A DNA stretch of 64,000 nucleotides from positions 1 to 64,000 of the forward strand of contig MU405387.1 of the NCBI GenBank assembly GCA_022836615.1, written 5' to 3'. A program made the translations under genes and the position numbers. The DNA comes from Annulohypoxylon bovei var. microspora. Lineage: Eukaryota > Ascomycota > Sordariomycetes > Xylariales > Hypoxylaceae. The notes beneath the pieces are model-generated. The model had not been told where the DNA came from. It searched no databases and saw nothing but the letters and a program-made list of their open reading frames with translations. Positions 47,226-58,555 of this stretch are shown here, piece by piece (positions within the stretch are counted from its first letter, which is position 1; each line of letters begins with the position of its first letter).

Positions 47226-49072
47226 CTTGCCGTCTTCTGGGGTTAGGCAAACTCGGGAGGCGAAACTTGGAGGTTTTAGGCGAACAAGTGTCGACGAGAT
47301 GTGGTGGTGCTAATCAAGTAGGGATACCGTACTTTATTTACTCAACTCTGACTCGTGATAAAATGATAAAAACCGGGTTTGTATTTTAAGAAGTGAAATA
47401 GACAATGTCGTTATGGTCTAAGAAGTTATATAAACTAAATACAAAGCGATGACGTGAACAAAGCTGTGGTGTGAACAAAGTGGTATGAAGTGGTATGATA
47501 TTCTTTGAATGGGTTCACTCGAGATAATACCAAGCTAAGAATCGAATAGTTCTCCATAGAGTAACTAGGCAGCTATGGGCGATAGCTTATATATATTAGG
47601 TAGGCATAAGCGAATCCTTTACGCCTCTCGTCTGCAGACGCTGATATGTGTTCAAGGCTGCAGTGATCCGAGACATAGCTGCGGTTAGGGTCTCGCAAGG
47701 ATTGAGCTGTTGGCGGGGACAAGGGGTTTAGCCTGACTGCCTGGTAGGGCTGGGCTGAGCTGAGCTGGGGCGGTAAACGAGACGTCTGTTGGATATTCAA
47801 TCTATGGAGAAATCTGATTGGTGCTGATTGACGCTGCTCTCGCGGCACAGCCCAACATTTCCATTGATTGATAGCGAACGGAACAGAACACAAAGGATCT
47901 ATAAATAACTTTCTAAATTGGTAAGAATTCGGAGATTCTATCTCAACTCTCAATTGTTCGAATGAAGATGTTGATAAAATCTATTATAATTCATTGAAAG
48001 ATGATGAGACAAAACCGAATAGTTAGAACAGGGGTGTTTCTCTTAACTATCGGACGCGTGTCTACTTGTGTCGACCTGTGTCAACTCTCGCGAGAAACGA
48101 AACTCGATAGTTTTGGGTCACTGTAGTTTGACACTCGCAGACTCGTTCTTGATGGGGCCTTCAACCCACAATGGTCACAGCAGTCGGATGATACCCTTTT
48201 TGGCAGTTGGTATATGCGCTATGTGGCGCGCGCAGTGTTGTACATAGTACCATTTTTGAATATTACTCGCCAATCGTATTTGTATTTGACGAATTATTTG
48301 AAACAACAGTGGAATACCTTTTGGCGTTGGTTTGAATTCTTGAACCCGCCGAGCCTGTAGGCGAAATATACTCCACTGTTTAGCTGAAACAGCAGTCTTC
48401 CCACCAAGGATCCTGTAGCAAAAGGTGTCTGGCACTGGGTAGTTGACACCAGAAAGCGTACGTACGCACTGTTTATTCACAAATTTATTGGAAATATCGC
48501 ATCTTGTTTGTAAGTGATTTGCTTATTGAAGCTTCTCTTTGAAGAACCGCTAGACCCATGACTCGAGTCCCAATTTAGCGGAGTCTACCGACATCGAGGT
48601 GTGCACGAAATCATCCGAAACAAAAAGATCGCCAAAACAGAAAAACAAGGCGAAAAGTAGCTTGGTTTCGCCAATATAAATACTGGGTGAAAGTTAGATT
48701 AGTATTATGTAGCTGTTTTGGTTTTAGACTTTGGTATTGTAAATCCGACAGACTGGATCTAATAAAAAGAAACTCGCGAGTTTCGTTTTCGCTTACATAA
48801 GATAAAGGAATGAAACATAGTACTTGATCACGTGCTTAAAAGCAATTGATAAAACGGACAATGCCCAGGTGCTTGAGGTCATGACGTCACTAACGAAATA
48901 AAGCATGTAATAATAGCCTCTGGAGCTTCTCGTCTGGTAGCTGTTGCAGCTATTTTTAAGCTTAAAAATATGATGTAAGTATTTCGTCCATATAATAAAC
49001 AATGACGAGTTTCCTCAGAAACTCAATTTTCTAATATTGTACCTAGACTAGTAGATTGGAAATAGAGCAGCG
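47226..49072. other. Intergenic with short inverted repeats
   Basis: No supported gene. A 20-bp inverted repeat pairs 48095-48114 with 48769-48788 (18 of 20 matching), and 48769-48784 is itself a perfect 16-bp palindrome. Minus-strand frames at 47573-47953 and 48175-48480 are unsupported. Confidence 0.4.
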
Positions 49073-50560
49073 ATGAGCTATGTATTTAGGGCGTATTCCC
49101 AATTAACAGCCTCGAGCCTAAGGCAGGTTTCTACTCGCCGTCTCGTCAATTCATGTACTTCAACCACATATCAGAGAACGAGTCTAGTACCTGCTTCACG
49201 TCGACCTTTTACAATAACTCGATATATGAGAAAGGGTCAGCTTAGCAACGAGACAGCGAGGGAGACGAACCAGAGAGATCAAGCCGTTCATGAAAATGAA
49301 GTTAAAGCCGGAATTGAAGATGCTACGAAGCAGCAGATCAGGCGTCCATGGCAGAGAGAGGGCGCTGACGAGCCTCCTGTTAGCGATTCAAGGCGTAATA
49401 TGAATAAATCTATGACAAAGGGTATTTGATATCTTGTCTATCCAAGGCGACTAGGGATGATAACTGACCACCAATTAGGCAAACTTCTTACCACCCCAAC
49501 CCGACTTCTAAAACTAATACTTCCTCTTCCCGTCGATGCAACACATGATGAGCAGGGTAACAAGGGAGAGTTCCGATCACTCGCGCAGAACGAGGATATT
49601 CAGCCCCTAGCACTACTCGTTCACCCCCAGCAACCGCTATCTTATCTCGAGCGCCTGATCCAAGCCGAACTCCCGCCCGTTCATGATGAAGACGACCGCG
49701 AGAAGATGCCTAGCGTTTATTTCTTAGCGGAAGGGTCTGAGCGAGACGAGACCGGCCAGAAGACCGGGATAGGAAAGAAGAAGCCAAATATCGCATCCTA
49801 CTCAGGTCTTGGCCGTGAAGGCGCCGACACGCCGCCCGAGCACAAGGATTGGGTGCGGTGGAGTAGTAGTACTGAAATTGGCGATTTTATCCGTGATGCC
49901 GCACGTGGTAGGGAATTCGCTATAGAGATCTCTGGTCACAACACCGACTTGCGTGTCGGGGTGCCTAGCTTCAATGACCGCACGCATTACATGCGCATCC
50001 GATTAAAGCGCATGTCGCATAAGGTGGACGAGCTCTCCAAAATCAAGCATGAATGCGACCTTCTGGCACATCGCGGAGCTCATCGCATCGCCAAAGCTGG
50101 TTTCTTCGCTTTGGCGGGTTGGTGGGGTGCTGTGTACTTCCTAACTTTTCACACCGATGCTGGCTGGGATCTGATGGAGCCCATTACCTACCTTGCCGGT
50201 CTGACTACCATCATGGGCGGTTATTTGTGGTTCCTGTTTATGAGCCGGGATCTCAGTTATCAAGCCGCGCTCAAAATCACTGTCTCGAAGAGGCAGAACA
50301 TCCTATATCAGGAGCGCGGTTTGAATTTACAGAAATGGGAGAGCTTGGTACATGATGTGAACGCGTTAAGACGAGAGATTAGGAACGTAGCGGAGGATTA
50401 CGATGTCGATTGGGACGAGACAAAGGATCTTGGTGGAAAAGGCGTCAAGGAGATCCTCGAGCACGAAGACGAGAAAAATGGAAGGAGAGATCATGAACGC
50501 GAGGACCGGGATCGCGAGAAAGACACGAGGCATAAGCCGAAGGAAAGTAATGAGTCATGA
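49073..50560 (+). CDS. mcu: Mitochondrial calcium uniporter, pore subunit
   Basis: Inner-membrane Ca2+ channel subunit. Exons 49073-49421 and 49479-50560 (57-nt intron, GTATTT donor) give 476 aa. The N-terminus is a basic, Ser/Thr/Arg-rich mitochondrial presequence (VSTRRLVNSCTSTTYQR, SRRPFTITRYM). The pore unit is TM1 (AGFFALAGWWGAVYFLTF), the selectivity loop WDLMEPITYL and TM2 (AGLTTIMGGYLWFLFMS), followed by a coiled-coil helix. The selectivity motif keeps the key Asp and Glu (W-D-x-M-E-P). The C-terminus is strongly charged (repeated E/R/D/K). In many fungi MCU occurs without EMRE; whether that applies here cannot be seen. Confidence 0.93.
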
Positions 50561-50807
50561 GTCATTATACCCAAATAATGCATACACATAGAAAGGTATA
50601 GAGAAGCCTGCGTTTTGTTCTGACCGATTTTGGTATTGTTCGCGAATTTGTGCTACCTACACAATATACTACTAGGTTAGGTAGCTAGGGAAGTCATCAA
50701 TAGAATTTGACATTTTTGTCTATACCTTGGTAGTTTTTTTCCTATCCCTCAGTTATGACGATCCTTCTAGTAAAAAGGGGTTTCCCTTACGGAGTGGGGT
50801 CACGGAA
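50561..50807. terminator. Convergent 3' ends, mcu and ARG4
   Basis: A 247-bp gap between convergent stop codons, so both transcripts must end here. No distinct signal stands out. Confidence 0.3.
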
Positions 50808-52389
50808 TTAGGCGCCAAGTGTGTCCCTCAAAACCTTGATCTGCTCCAGAACACTCTCCTTGCTAGTGCCACCCTTGGCGGATCGCATCTCGACGCTGCG
50901 CTCGTAGTCGAAGGACTCGGCGATATCCTCTTCAAAGCGGGCGTCTATCGACTTGAGCTGCTCGTACGTTAACTCGTTCATTGGCGTCTCTGTCTGCTCC
51001 GATAGCGCCACCACGCGACCCGAGATGTGGTGCGTCTCGCGGAACGGCACACCCTTTCGCACTAGGTAGTCAGCAATGTCGGTAGCCAGCATGAATGGGT
51101 CGAGCGCCGCCTTCATCTTCTCAGGCTTGATATCCAACGTAGCCAGCACACCCGTCGCGATCTGGATGCTGTCGCTGACGGTCTTGACCGTGTCCAGCAT
51201 CGCCTCCCAACTCTCCTGTAGATCCTTGTTGTATGTGCTTGGCAACCCCTTCTGCGTCACCATGAACCCGGTCATCTGACCAAACACGCGGCCGCTCTTG
51301 CCCCGGAGTAGCTCCAGACTGTCCGGGTTCTTCTTCTGCGGCATCAGCGAGCTGCCGGTCGAGTACGCGTCGGCCAGGCGCACGAAGCCAAACTCAGCCG
51401 TCGAGTAGATGATTAGGTCCTCAGACCACCGCGACACGTGCTGCATCAGCATGCTCGCCCACTGCAGCATCTCCGAGACGAAGTCGCGGTCCGCCACCCC
51501 GCCCATCGAGTTCCACAGCAGGCCGTCGAAGCCCAGCTCGGCGGCCATCATGTCGCGGTCGATGTTGAAAGGGTTGCCGGCGAGCGCGCCGCAGCCGAGC
51601 GGGCTCTTGTTGACGCGCTTGACGACCTCGCGCAGGCGCTCGAGGTCGCTCGCGAAGGCCAGGCTGTACGACATGACCCAGTGGCTCCAGCGGATGGGCT
51701 GGGCGCGCTGCAGGTGCGTGTAGCCGGGCATGACGTGCTGGACCTCGCGCTCGGCGCGCTCGGCGGCGACCCTCAGGAAGGTGACGAGGTGGCCGTCGAT
51801 CGCGCGCAGCTCGTCGCGCAGCCACATGCGCATGTCGCAGGCCACCTGCTCGTTGCGGCTGCGGCCCGTGTGCAGCTTGCCGGCGACGTCCTTGCCGATG
51901 ACCTCGCCCAGCCGCCGCTCGTTGGCCGTGTGGATGTCCTCGTCCACGCCCGGCACGATCACGAACTTGCCCTCCTCCCACTCCCGCATCACGGCCTGCA
52001 GGCCCGACTCGATCTTGGCGAATTCATCCTCCGTGAGAATCCCGCCCTTCTTGTTGGCGCGCGCGAAGGCGATGCTGCCGAGGATATCTTGCTTGAACAG
52101 TCTCTTGTCAAAGTGGATACTCTCGTTGTAAGCTACCATGAGGGGGTCGAGGCCGCCTAGGAGGGTGTTAGTATGTTTAGTTAGAAGCTAGCATTGCCGA
52201 TTTCTAAACTTCAGGTACCCCTCGCTATAGTATTTACAACTCTGGGAAGATATTTACAGGGATTCCTCGAGGAGAAATACATGTGATACCATACAATCTG
52301 CAATATAATATAATATAAAAAACATTATACTTACCAGTGAAGCGACCTCCCCATAGCATATTCTCACCAGGCTTAGTACTAGATGCCAT
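50808..52389 (-). CDS. ARG4: Argininosuccinate lyase
   Basis: Last step of arginine synthesis: argininosuccinate to arginine plus fumarate, cytosolic homotetramer. Exons 52389-52335 and 52156-50808 (178-nt intron, GTAAGT donor) give 467 aa, the standard length. The tiny first exon encodes MASSTKPGENMLWGGRFTG, and the second starts GLDPLMVAYNESIHFD. Family marks: HTGRSRNEQV, the His-containing YTHLQRAQP, and the fumarase/aspartase signature GSSLMPQKKNP at about 285, including the catalytic Ser of the flexible loop. GC-rich codon use through 51400-52000 creates a 240-codon open frame on the other strand, which is a shadow. Ornithine-derived metabolism links it loosely to the hydroxyornithine acyltransferase that it diverges from. 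Confidence 0.96.
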
Positions 52390-53732
52390 AATTTATGCCT
52401 GCCCTTTTCAGATGAGTTAGAATGATAGAATATGAAAGGAGTAACGAAGTCACAACCTTACTGTTCATGAAGGTGTTGACTGACTGTTTATGAAGTCGTT
52501 TGAGTGACTAATCCAAAAGTGCCTCGACGCTTGATGTGCTTATCAACGGAAAAAATACATATTTTCATTTGATATTTTTTAGGTAAGGTCTGATTCAACC
52601 ACGCATCAATTGATGCATATCATATCTATTGCTAATAATTTAGTAAAAGGATATGTACGATAGGGGGAGAAGCGGGTAAGATTAGATTAGGTAATAATAA
52701 TAATAACCCAAAACCTTGGAGGGCCATCCCGGTTTCTTCCTCACTTCAATATTTCTTCAAATCAACAACTTTGAAATTGATTTAATTCTATCTTGTTCAT
52801 CACCAACCTAACCATTTTCGCAGGATATACTTATAGGCGGGTTAAGTAAATTTAGGAAGTCTACGGCGACATTTACCGTGGAAACCCTATAATTTTCGAT
52901 ATCCAATGCCGGGTACAATGTTTCTCCTATTCGAGTTACATCGTCGCATTCGATGGGAACACCCGTTACCTATTGGAACAGCCGTTTTCTAGAAGGATCT
53001 TATCAAGAACAGGATTCATTTCGTACTACATCGCTTCACATCTGCTTAGCAATGGCTGTTTGCTCATTGGATACCTACAGCTCGGTACAACAGACGCCAT
53101 CATCTATGGCGTCTTATATGGCGTCCTTTAGACTATGGGTACGCAGGTATATCACATGTGTACCTACAGTGTAAGTCGGTTGTCTTGATGACTGCATGCG
53201 GCTGTCCGAGTCGGGTCAAGAATCTGGGGAAATTCTAGATCGGTAGCTCTAAGCTAACACCACTATACCCTGATTTCCCCTCTCCTGATGGGCCTGAATA
53301 GGCTTAACAGGGGAGTTCCGTTAACTCTCAACCCCACTACCAGTCCTCAGCCTTCACCCTTCAGCCGAGTGGTATGACGTTCACGAAAACTGGACGAAAC
53401 GGAGTCGCCGTTTGTCTTTACTCTTGTTTAAACGCCGAATAGTCCATTCATCTCAAGTTATCGTCCCACCTTGACTTGTTCGTGACATGCAATTATGGAT
53501 TCAATTTAATCAATTTTCTTATCTTTTCGGTAGCCTAAAGATCTCACGAGGCAATCCTGTTTTTCACTTCCGGACTCATCACATGGGAACGCCGTCGAAG
53601 GTTTAGTATTTAAACGTTATCAGTGGATCCATTACGTCGGAAATGAGGGATAACCTCCACCTTCTATATCCTTGAGCTTTACATATCTTTCAGCCCTATT
53701 ATCAACCTTGACTTCCTATATCCACCAAACAG
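52390..53732. other. Divergent promoter region, ARG4 / acyltransferase
   Basis: No supported gene in 1.3 kb. AT-rich near 52550-52700. Contains the GATA-type candidate at 53617 and a pyrimidine-rich leader before 53733. Confidence 0.4.
53617..53623 (-). promoter_or_regulatory. Candidate GATA/SreA-type core (CTGATAA)
   Basis: TTATCAG on the plus strand, i.e. CTGATAA on the minus, about 110 bp before the acyltransferase ATG. It matches seven of the nine bases of ATCWGATAA. Confidence 0.3.
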
Positions 53733-55292
53733 ATGGCGCCATCTATAGTCCATCTGCCGGACGGTCAGAGCTTCACAGTTCAGCCTGTATTCTCTGGCCT
53801 GTTCTTTAAATCCAACGAGCTCAATAACCACGCACCGTTTCCTGCTGGTTGGACCGTCGTCTTACATAGCGAAGATAATCCCGAAGATCATCTGCGCAAC
53901 CTCACCCTTCAAGATGACGAGAACGAGCCCCGCTCCAGACGAAGTCATATTCATAGGTATAGCCAACCAACCCTACAGAATGACACCATCTTCATCTCGT
54001 CTATCTCAAGCCCCTCAAGTAGCGAATTCAAACCCCACGCTAGTCAGTCACGGCAAATAGCCATGATGATGTGGGTGTCGCTTTACTGGTATTTCCAACA
54101 GCCTGAGCCTGAGCCATTTATTTTAACCGAACAGTCGAAGCATGCTCCGCCAGACGCAAGGCCTAGGGGCGATTGGCGCATCAGAATTAAACGAGAGGGT
54201 GTCCTGCGCACGCGAAACATGATCCCGAAGCTGGAGAGGATGGGGTTGATATCGACCTTGGATTCAGCTGTCGGAGAGAGCTCTAGCGATCACAACCATG
54301 GATGGGATCACATGTTCGTTACTCGACGCACGTTCTGGCAGATCCATACCGGGTTATTTCTCTTCAGCCTGCAGCCGTTGAAGCACAGCTCCTATCCTGG
54401 AACGCCGAATAGTAGTCGTCCTACCTCGCCAGTTAGAAGTGAGACAGGTCAACTTACATCCTTATCCACCGCCTTAACTCCAGAGCCACCGTCCTCCCCT
54501 ATTGGGCCGTATCATTCATCATCTCACCTGCCAACCTACTATCCTCCGGCACCACTGCAGTATGTACTAACCAACAATATCCGACATCCACTGCGACAGA
54601 AGCCACCGCATACGGGCGAAGTCTTCTACACGCGCTTCATACCTAGCGTAGGGAAGTACCTTTCATTCCGCGTGGCATCACTCTCCCCAAAGCCTATACC
54701 ATGCCTTGGACCTATCGGACCAGGCGAAAAGGAGAATACTCACTTAAATACCCTATCCGACTGTTCTCTCCTTCAAATGTGGTTGTCAAACCCTAGAGTT
54801 GCGTCATTCTGGGGCCAATATGAACCCAACTTCCTCTCAAGTGCTCTACAGTCACGCCATTCGTTCCCAGCTATCGGAATGTGGGACGGTGTACCTTTCG
54901 GATATTTCGAGATCTACTGGGTAAAAGAGGATCATTTAGGCCGCTACATGGGAAACGAGGTGCAGGACTTTGACCGGGGAATACATGTATTTATCGGCGA
55001 AGAATGGGCTAGGGGTAGGGTACAGCAGTGGCTTTCGAGTCTTGTCCATTGGTGCTTCCAGGCAGATTACCGCACGATGAATATCTGCCTTGAGCCAAGG
55101 GTCGATAACGCGAGGTGAGTTGCATTACTAGTTCCCGGGAGTTCGTGTTTCGCGGCTCATTAACACGTGTATAGATTTATTCAGCACCTCCAGTATGGGG
55201 GTTTCGCGAAAGAGAGAGAGTTATCATTCCCGCACAAGAGGGCTTGGCTGTGCCGACTGCGAAGAGACGCCTGGGAGGGACCAGCTATGTGA
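53733..55292 (+). CDS. SidF/SidL-type N5-hydroxyornithine acyltransferase (siderophore biosynthesis)
   Basis: Acyl-CoA:N5-hydroxyornithine transacylase of the IucB/AlcB GNAT type, which forms the hydroxamate acyl arm of fungal siderophores. Exons 53733-55114 and 55175-55292 (60-nt intron, GTGAGT donor) give 499 aa. The N-terminal region starts IVHLPDGQSFTVQPVF. The catalytic C-terminal part has PAIGMWDGVPFGYFEIYWVKED, RGIHVFIGEEWARGR, LSSLVHWCFQADYRT and LEPRVDNARFIQHLQ, then GGFAKERELSFPHKRA. The short second exon is needed to finish the GNAT fold. The C-terminus (GPAM) lacks a canonical peroxisomal tripeptide, whereas SidF is peroxisomal in Aspergillus as I recall; this leaves SidF versus SidL open. 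No ornithine monooxygenase or siderophore NRPS is in the window. Confidence 0.88.
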
Positions 55293-56366
55293 AGTCGGAA
55301 CGCTTGTTCATGGCACCGATGGTTTAATTACCTAGGTACTCTTGCATTCGGTGGCGCAAGTCATACGACCTATACACCTTTCAAGCGAGCGAGCGAGCGA
55401 TGCATGTGTTTTCGTGAAAGGCGCCTATGCATATGCGCCTAGGGGAAAATCGATGATTTAGACCTGATTTTTGTTCACCTTCGATTTCAGCTCTCGATGT
55501 CCCTAACGGAATAAGGACTAGTATTTTTACACAAGAAAGCAATAGTTAGACTACGAATCCTCCAACGAGAAGCTGTTGAAGCTAATTCGCTATGAATAGA
55601 ACACATCGATAATGATAAAATGCAAACATTCACATTCTACCGCTACGCGTGACCCGCGTCGTCTATTAACTCCTAATTTGTTTACAAATATCGTAAAAGC
55701 GTTCAGCATGCATGCTCCCGGTTTCCACGTTACTAGCCGCGGGCAAGCTTGTTCGGGACCGAAGAGTTCGGGGCTAAGACAGTGGCGTAGTTCATTATTA
55801 ATTATATTGACTTCGTTGATAGGGTTGAGCATCGTTTCACTGCGCCCCTTTCCCTCCAATTACCGTCTCGTATAGACTCAGAAAGCCAAAACTCGGGCAC
55901 CGCGTCTTACAAGATGAGGCCCCGTGTAAAGTGGTAATACGAGCTAGAGGCTAAAGCTCGCGGATTGTATTTATATACGGGATCTGCGTGGGCAACCGGC
56001 GGTGCAGTTGCAGTTTGCAGCTTGCATACATATTTGCATACTTATGTCCTAGGTACCTAGGTGCATTGCATTTTAATGAGTCCTCGTCATTCCTTGCTAC
56101 GCCAACGAGGCTGCACTAAGGATGGGGTGGAAGTCGCGTGTCTGGGCAACCCCTTGGCTAGGCCATCCCGTGTCTAGGGCGAATGTTGATAACAAAGCCA
56201 TCGGGGCGGCTTCTAGAAGCTGTCCGTATCCGAGCGTGACCTTGCTTTTGATTGTTCTTAATTAGGACTCACCAACCTTCCGTTTAAGACAATCAAACTT
56301 AAGGTTGTATCTAGTCATAACCTTGGACATTTGTGAGGTTCAACAGAACCGTTAAGTCATACCACA
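55293..56366. other. Intergenic
   Basis: No supported gene. Perfect TACCTAGGTA at 55329-55338 and an overlapping double copy (CCTAGGTACCTAGG) near 56048-56061; a short GAGC tandem near 55386-55400. Confidence 0.4.
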
Positions 56367-57473
56367 ATGTCTACATCTACTCCCACACAAACTATCCTAG
56401 TCGTCGGCGCGACGGGCCAGCAGGGGGGCTTCGTGCTGGAAGAGCTGGCGAACCTCCTGTCAAGCCTACCTTCGGAGGCCAAACCTACAGTCAACATCCT
56501 GGCTTTAACTCGGTCCGCCTCCTCGCCCAAGGCACAGGCCCTGCCGTCCAGGTATCCGAGCCTACACCTGAAGGTCGTGGAAGGCGACACCCGAAACCCA
56601 GACCCGATCTTCGACGCGTACCCGGAAATCGACACCGTGTTCAGCTACACGACGCCGCCGGACGAGGAGCCGCAGGCCAACCTGCTCATCGACTCGGCCG
56701 CGGCGCACATCCGCAAGGACGCCAAACACTCTTCGCACGCGAAAAAGATACACATCGTATTCTCGAGCGTGGACCGCGGCGGCGAGCCCAAGAGTTGGGA
56801 CACCCCGACCGACGTCCCGCATTTCAGGGAGAAGCACAACATCGAGCTGCATCTTCGCGCCCAGGCCGACGAGTCGCAGGAGCGCCTGACGTACACGATA
56901 TTGCGGCCGGTGGCTTTTATGGACAATCGTGAGTGCACCCCGACTTGACTGATCTCGTACCTTGCTATCGTACATCCCTTGCGTGCCTTGGCATAAACGT
57001 AGACCTTTAAATTTACATTACTAACCGCATCCACCATAGTGAACCCCGGCGGCACCTTCGGCATGGTCTTCGCCAGCCTATGGAGCACGATGCCTGCATC
57101 CCAAAAGCTGCAGCTCACCAGCGTCCGGGACATCGGGCTCTTCGGCGCGCAGGCCCTGCTCTCGCCCTGCTCCCCGCGCTTCCTCAACCGCGCCGTCGGG
57201 CTCGCGGGCGACTGCCTGTCGCTCACCGAGGCGCGCGATGTCTACCGCCGCGTGAGCAACGGCCAGGAGCTGCCCCAGGCCTGGTGGGTCGTCGGGTGGG
57301 CGGTACGAGGACTGGTGGCCGCGAGGCACGTCGGCGCTATGTTCCGCTGGTTCGAGACCGATGGGTATGGCGTTGATATCACGGCGTTGCGGAGGCAGGA
57401 GCCGCGCGTGCAGAGCTTTGAGACGTGGTTGCGGGAGAGCAGCAAGTTTGAGAATGTGAGGGGCGAGAAGTGA
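56367..57473 (+). CDS. NmrA-like NAD(P)-binding protein
   Basis: Atypical short-chain dehydrogenase of the NmrA family, 331 aa; members act as redox sensors, regulators or isoflavone-reductase-like enzymes. Exons 56367-56928 and 57040-57473 (111-nt intron, GTGAGT donor). The N-terminal Rossmann glycine motif is ILVVGATGQQGGFV (about 9-22). TYTILRPVAFMDNLNPGG spans the splice and is the standard NmrA region. Catalytic Tyr of true SDRs is absent, as usual. The C-terminal part has LTEARDVYRRVSNGQ and ends in a helical segment, FETWLRESSKFENV. A longer, GC-driven overlapping frame (56333-56932) is a shadow. Function not further resolvable. Confidence 0.88.
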
Positions 57474-58555
57474 AGTGAAGTGGGGTGGGGGTTTGGGGGG
57501 GGTCATCTGTATACGTAGTCCTAATGTAGAGGATTGTGAGGGCTATACTAGGGCTTTGGTGCAAGTGTTTCTGTATTATTAACTCTTCTAGGGATATTTA
57601 TCGACATCCTAATATAATGAGCGGCCAAGTAGAATTATCACAGGCTCCCCGCAAAAAGGGGCAAGGCTTAGCAGATGTTTCATTGAGTTGGGTACCCCAT
57701 GCATGCATATAATGTGAGCTGTCAGATTATAACCGGTCGAGTTCAACGTCTAAGATCTTAGTCCGTCTCAAGACGCCCCCCTTTTCAATAAAACCTCGAA
57801 TCACAGGAACGATGACCGAGGCTTTCGAATAAGGTAGAATAACATGAAAGACTTCACAAGATAACTTTCAAAGTAGAACATGAAGTTAACCTCGGTTTTC
57901 AAACAAGGAAACAAGGTAGTAAATCAATTAGGCGTATACTCAATACGGCATTCGGGGGTATACTGAGGTATACTGGAGCTGATTCGCGACGTCAACCAAA
58001 GAAAAAGGGGGGATATAGGGGAACAAGTGTCAATAACACTAGTGGTACCTTAGAGTGCTGTACCTACCACTCCACCGGATTTGAATGTAAGAGAATACTG
58101 TCGTATAAGTAGGTTAATGAACCCGACATGTTGGTAAAACAAAGAAACCTCGGGGTTAAGAATATAACCCCTTTTGTTTCGATCGTCGGACTAGATCGTC
58201 GAGATCTCATCGTCTCCGGATCCTCGGTAATAGATGTCTACATTGTTAAACACAACAAAGAGGAAGTTGAACGTGACAATCTAGACTGGGATAATAAGCA
58301 TGCCCTGGCTTCCAATCTGACAGGAGTACCAAGATCTGCAAATTAAAGACTACTACGTATGTTGGCACCGGACAGTTTCCCAATTTTCTTCAAAAGTCCT
58401 CCGGTCGCGCTGCCTTGGTTGACATTGCAGACCCAGTTGTCTCCTACTCAACAAGAATCAGTGTTGATGTAGTCAAGTGTCAGATAATATCTGTTCACAC
58501 TTGAACCTCAACTATACCTTTTCGGCTCTGATACTAGCTCCTGAAACGACAAAAA
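57474..58555. other. Intergenic
   Basis: No supported gene. A 72-codon ATG frame (58128-58346) contains a perfect 7-bp hairpin, GGGGTTA/TAACCCC at 58152-58171, and is likely chance. Confidence 0.35.

Noticed and set aside
51438..52160. 240-codon plus-strand open frame opposite ARG4
   Set aside because: It is antisense to the conserved lyase and arises from the high third-position GC there; its Val/Ala/His/Arg-rich composition is that of a shadow frame.
56333..56932. 199-codon frame overlapping the NmrA-like gene
   Set aside because: Arg/Pro/Gly-rich out-of-frame shadow; the NmrA frame has a clear Rossmann motif and splice.
58152..58171. 7-bp hairpin GGGGTTA/TAACCCC
   Set aside because: Perfect but short, and not near a gene end; easily chance.
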